A stretch of DNA of 16,074 nt from Caldisericia bacterium (lineage in GTDB: Bacteria; Caldisericota; Caldisericia; B22-G15): contig JAGGSY010000168.1 of assembly GCA_021158845.1 (NCBI GenBank), positions 1-16,074 of the forward strand. Reading direction: 5' to 3'. Below are positions 15,069 to 16,074 of this stretch, one piece after another. Within the stretch, counting starts at the first letter, position 1, and every line of letters begins with the position of its first letter. Below the pieces are notes generated by a model that did no database searches, was not told where the DNA came from, and worked only from the letters and a program-made list of their open reading frames with translations. The position numbers and the translations under genes are program-made.

Positions 15069-15667
15069 GAGATGCATTTAATATTGTAATTTCAGGTGTT
15101 GGTGGACAGGGAATACTTAAACTCTCCAAGATAATTGGAGAATCTGCTTTATTTGAAGGAAAAAATGTTGTTATGAGTGAAGTTCATGGGATGGCTCAGA
15201 GAGGTGGAGTTGTCATCTCTGAAATGAGAATTGGTGATGTAAATAGTCCTCTTGTGGAGGAAGGAGACGCTGATTTAATAATCGCCCTTGAACCCTCTGA
15301 AGCCTTTAGGGTAATTGGTAAAACTGGAGGTAAAACCTGGTTTGTTATAAACACAGAAAAGGTTGTCCCATTTACAGTTTCCCTTGGAATATCCTCGTAT
15401 CCAGATGTTGATAAACTTATAGAGAATATAAAAAGGGTATCAAAAAATGTAGTGGTCTTTAACGGAGTTGAATTAAGTAAAAAAGCTGGGAGTCTTATAT
15501 CATTAAATATGGTTATGCTTGGCGCTGTATCCACCCTTCCCATCTTTCCATTAAAGGAAGATACACTTGTTAAGGTAATGGAGGAAAGTTTCAAGGGTGA
15601 TGCACTGAAAGTGAATAAACTTGCCTTCAACTTCGGCAAAGAGGAGGCTAAGCAAAGAGGAGGCTAA
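15065..15667 (+). CDS. iorB: IorB, indolepyruvate:ferredoxin oxidoreductase beta subunit
   Basis: A 200-residue gamma-domain-type subunit that completes the IorAB enzyme. The conserved SGVGGQGILKLSKIIGE opens the protein (10-26), followed by SEVHGMAQRGG (38-48), both hallmark segments of 2-oxoacid:ferredoxin oxidoreductase gamma domains. The length is normal. It overlaps iorA by four bases. Its last residues (QRGG) are created by a perfect 16-bp tandem repeat at 15636-15667; with a single copy the reading frame would instead end ...KNLLSKLW at a TAA at 15690-15692. The duplication also places a second GAGGAGG sequence before the downstream gene. Confidence 0.95.
   Translation: MRDAFNIVISGVGGQGILKLSKIIGESALFEGKNVVMSEVHGMAQRGGVVISEMRIGDVNSPLVEEGDADLIIALEPSEAFRVIGKTGGKTWFVINTEKVVPFTVSLGISSYPDVDKLIENIKRVSKNVVVFNGVELSKKAGSLISLNMVMLGAVSTLPIFPLKEDTLVKVMEESFKGDALKVNKLAFNFGKEEAKQRGG
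15636..15667 (+). repeat. Perfect 16-bp tandem duplication at the 3' end of iorB
   Basis: GCAAAGAGGAGGCTAA occurs twice back to back (15636-15651 and 15652-15667) without mismatch. The unit is not a multiple of three, so it shifts the iorB frame and supplies its present stop codon. Each copy holds a GAGGAGG ribosome-site sequence; the second lies properly placed for the next gene. Confidence 0.95.
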
Positions 15668-15669
15668 AA

Positions 15670-16074
15670 ATCTATTGTCCAAACTGTGGTAAAGAAATAT
15701 CAGATGGGGCTGAATTCTGCTCGTACTGTGGATATAGGATTAGTAGAGTAAAATATTCTAAAAGTGCTTCAAAAAAACTATTAAGAGTTATTCTTCCATT
15801 AATCCTCGTTGTTATTGCTGTTTCCTTTGGGTTTATATTTTTTAAGTATATTAAGCCAAATATTGTTTCTAATAAAAAAGAAAATGCCACAGTTCTTATT
15901 CCATACAGAAAGGGGAATAAATGGGGATTCTGTGACAGAAACAAGAATATCGTTATTCAGCCTGTTTATGAGGATGCGAGGCGTTTCAGTGAAGGACTGG
16001 CAGCAGTTAAAATCAACGGTAAATGGGGATACATTGATAAGAAAGGGAATGTAGTGATAGAGCCTGTTTATAGT
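15670..16074 (+). CDS. Zinc-ribbon, transmembrane, WG-repeat protein (partial, cut by window end)
   Basis: The 5' part of a gene running off the window. In order: a double-CXXC zinc ribbon (CPNCGK...CSYCGY, about residues 3-22), a basic stretch, a membrane helix (about 41-58), a linker, then WG repeats (KWGFCDRNKNIVIQPVYED and KWGYIDKKGNVVIEPVY), which usually form outside-facing beta propellers or solenoids. No ATG, GTG or TTG lies in frame before the zinc ribbon; the frame is closed by a TAA at 15649-15651. The ribosome site AGGAGG (15658-15663) is six bases before an ATC at 15670, three codons ahead of the first Cys pair, so an ATC start is the best fit. It follows iorB by two bases. Function unknown; such proteins are often orphan sensors or scaffolds. 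Confidence 0.75.
   Translation, partial: MYCPNCGKEISDGAEFCSYCGYRISRVKYSKSASKKLLRVILPLILVVIAVSFGFIFFKYIKPNIVSNKKENATVLIPYRKGNKWGFCDRNKNIVIQPVYEDARRFSEGLAAVKINGKWGYIDKKGNVVIEPVYS

Noticed and set aside
15809..16054. An 81-codon plus-strand reading frame near the window end
   Set aside because: It lies in another frame across the zinc-ribbon/WG gene, which has clear CXXC pairs and WG repeats; the alternative product has no recognisable features.

Overview
The window comes from an AT-rich bacterium. Type II fatty-acid synthesis, an ECF sigma factor and FeoAB make it bacterial, and the proteins are rich in Lys, Glu and Ile. The iron(II) uptake genes, the IorAB ferredoxin oxidoreductase and the molybdopterin accessory genes suggest an anaerobe, perhaps a thermophile. 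I cannot name the taxon. Most genes have strong AAAGGAGG-type ribosome sites. Three instead have a -10 box 6-8 bases before the start codon and look leaderless.

Layout. (1) 19-2998 (+): ferrous-iron operon with a DtxR-family regulator carrying a C-terminal FeoA/SH3-like domain, a separate FeoA and FeoB, closed by a terminator at 3050-3088. (2) 3121-4146 (+): PHP-family metallohydrolase. (3) 4162-6555 (+): three overlapping genes for molybdenum-cofactor handling (MoeA-like molybdopterin-binding protein, MocA-like nucleotidyltransferase, XdhC/CoxI insertion protein). No molybdenum hydroxylase is present in the window. (4) 6577-7617 (-): TDT/SLAC1-family membrane transporter. (5) 7826-12115 (+): one tight operon of an ECF sigma factor, a 62-residue membrane protein resembling a trimmed anti-sigma factor, then fabZ, fabD, fabG, acpP and fabF, ending in a terminator shared with the convergent gene. 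(6) 12173-13099 (-): unrecognised membrane-anchored surface protein. (7) 13203-15667 (+): iorA and iorB. They are followed directly by a zinc-ribbon, transmembrane, WG-repeat protein that runs off the window end.

The fab genes supply malonyl transfer, condensation, ketoreduction, dehydration and the carrier protein. FabH, the enoyl reductase and acetyl-CoA carboxylase must lie elsewhere. IorAB oxidatively decarboxylates aryl pyruvates and reduces ferredoxin, as in peptide or amino-acid fermentation.

The most unusual sequence-level points are an in-frame internal ribosome site and ATG that could release a free FeoA from the regulator gene; a perfect 16-bp tandem duplication across the iorB stop codon, with the next gene apparently starting at a non-standard ATC; the ECF sigma/mini-anti-sigma pair heading the fatty-acid operon; and the leaderless starts. 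No tRNA, rRNA, CRISPR array, insertion sequence or phage gene was seen. No gene-free stretch exceeds 300 bases; the longest is 7618-7825.
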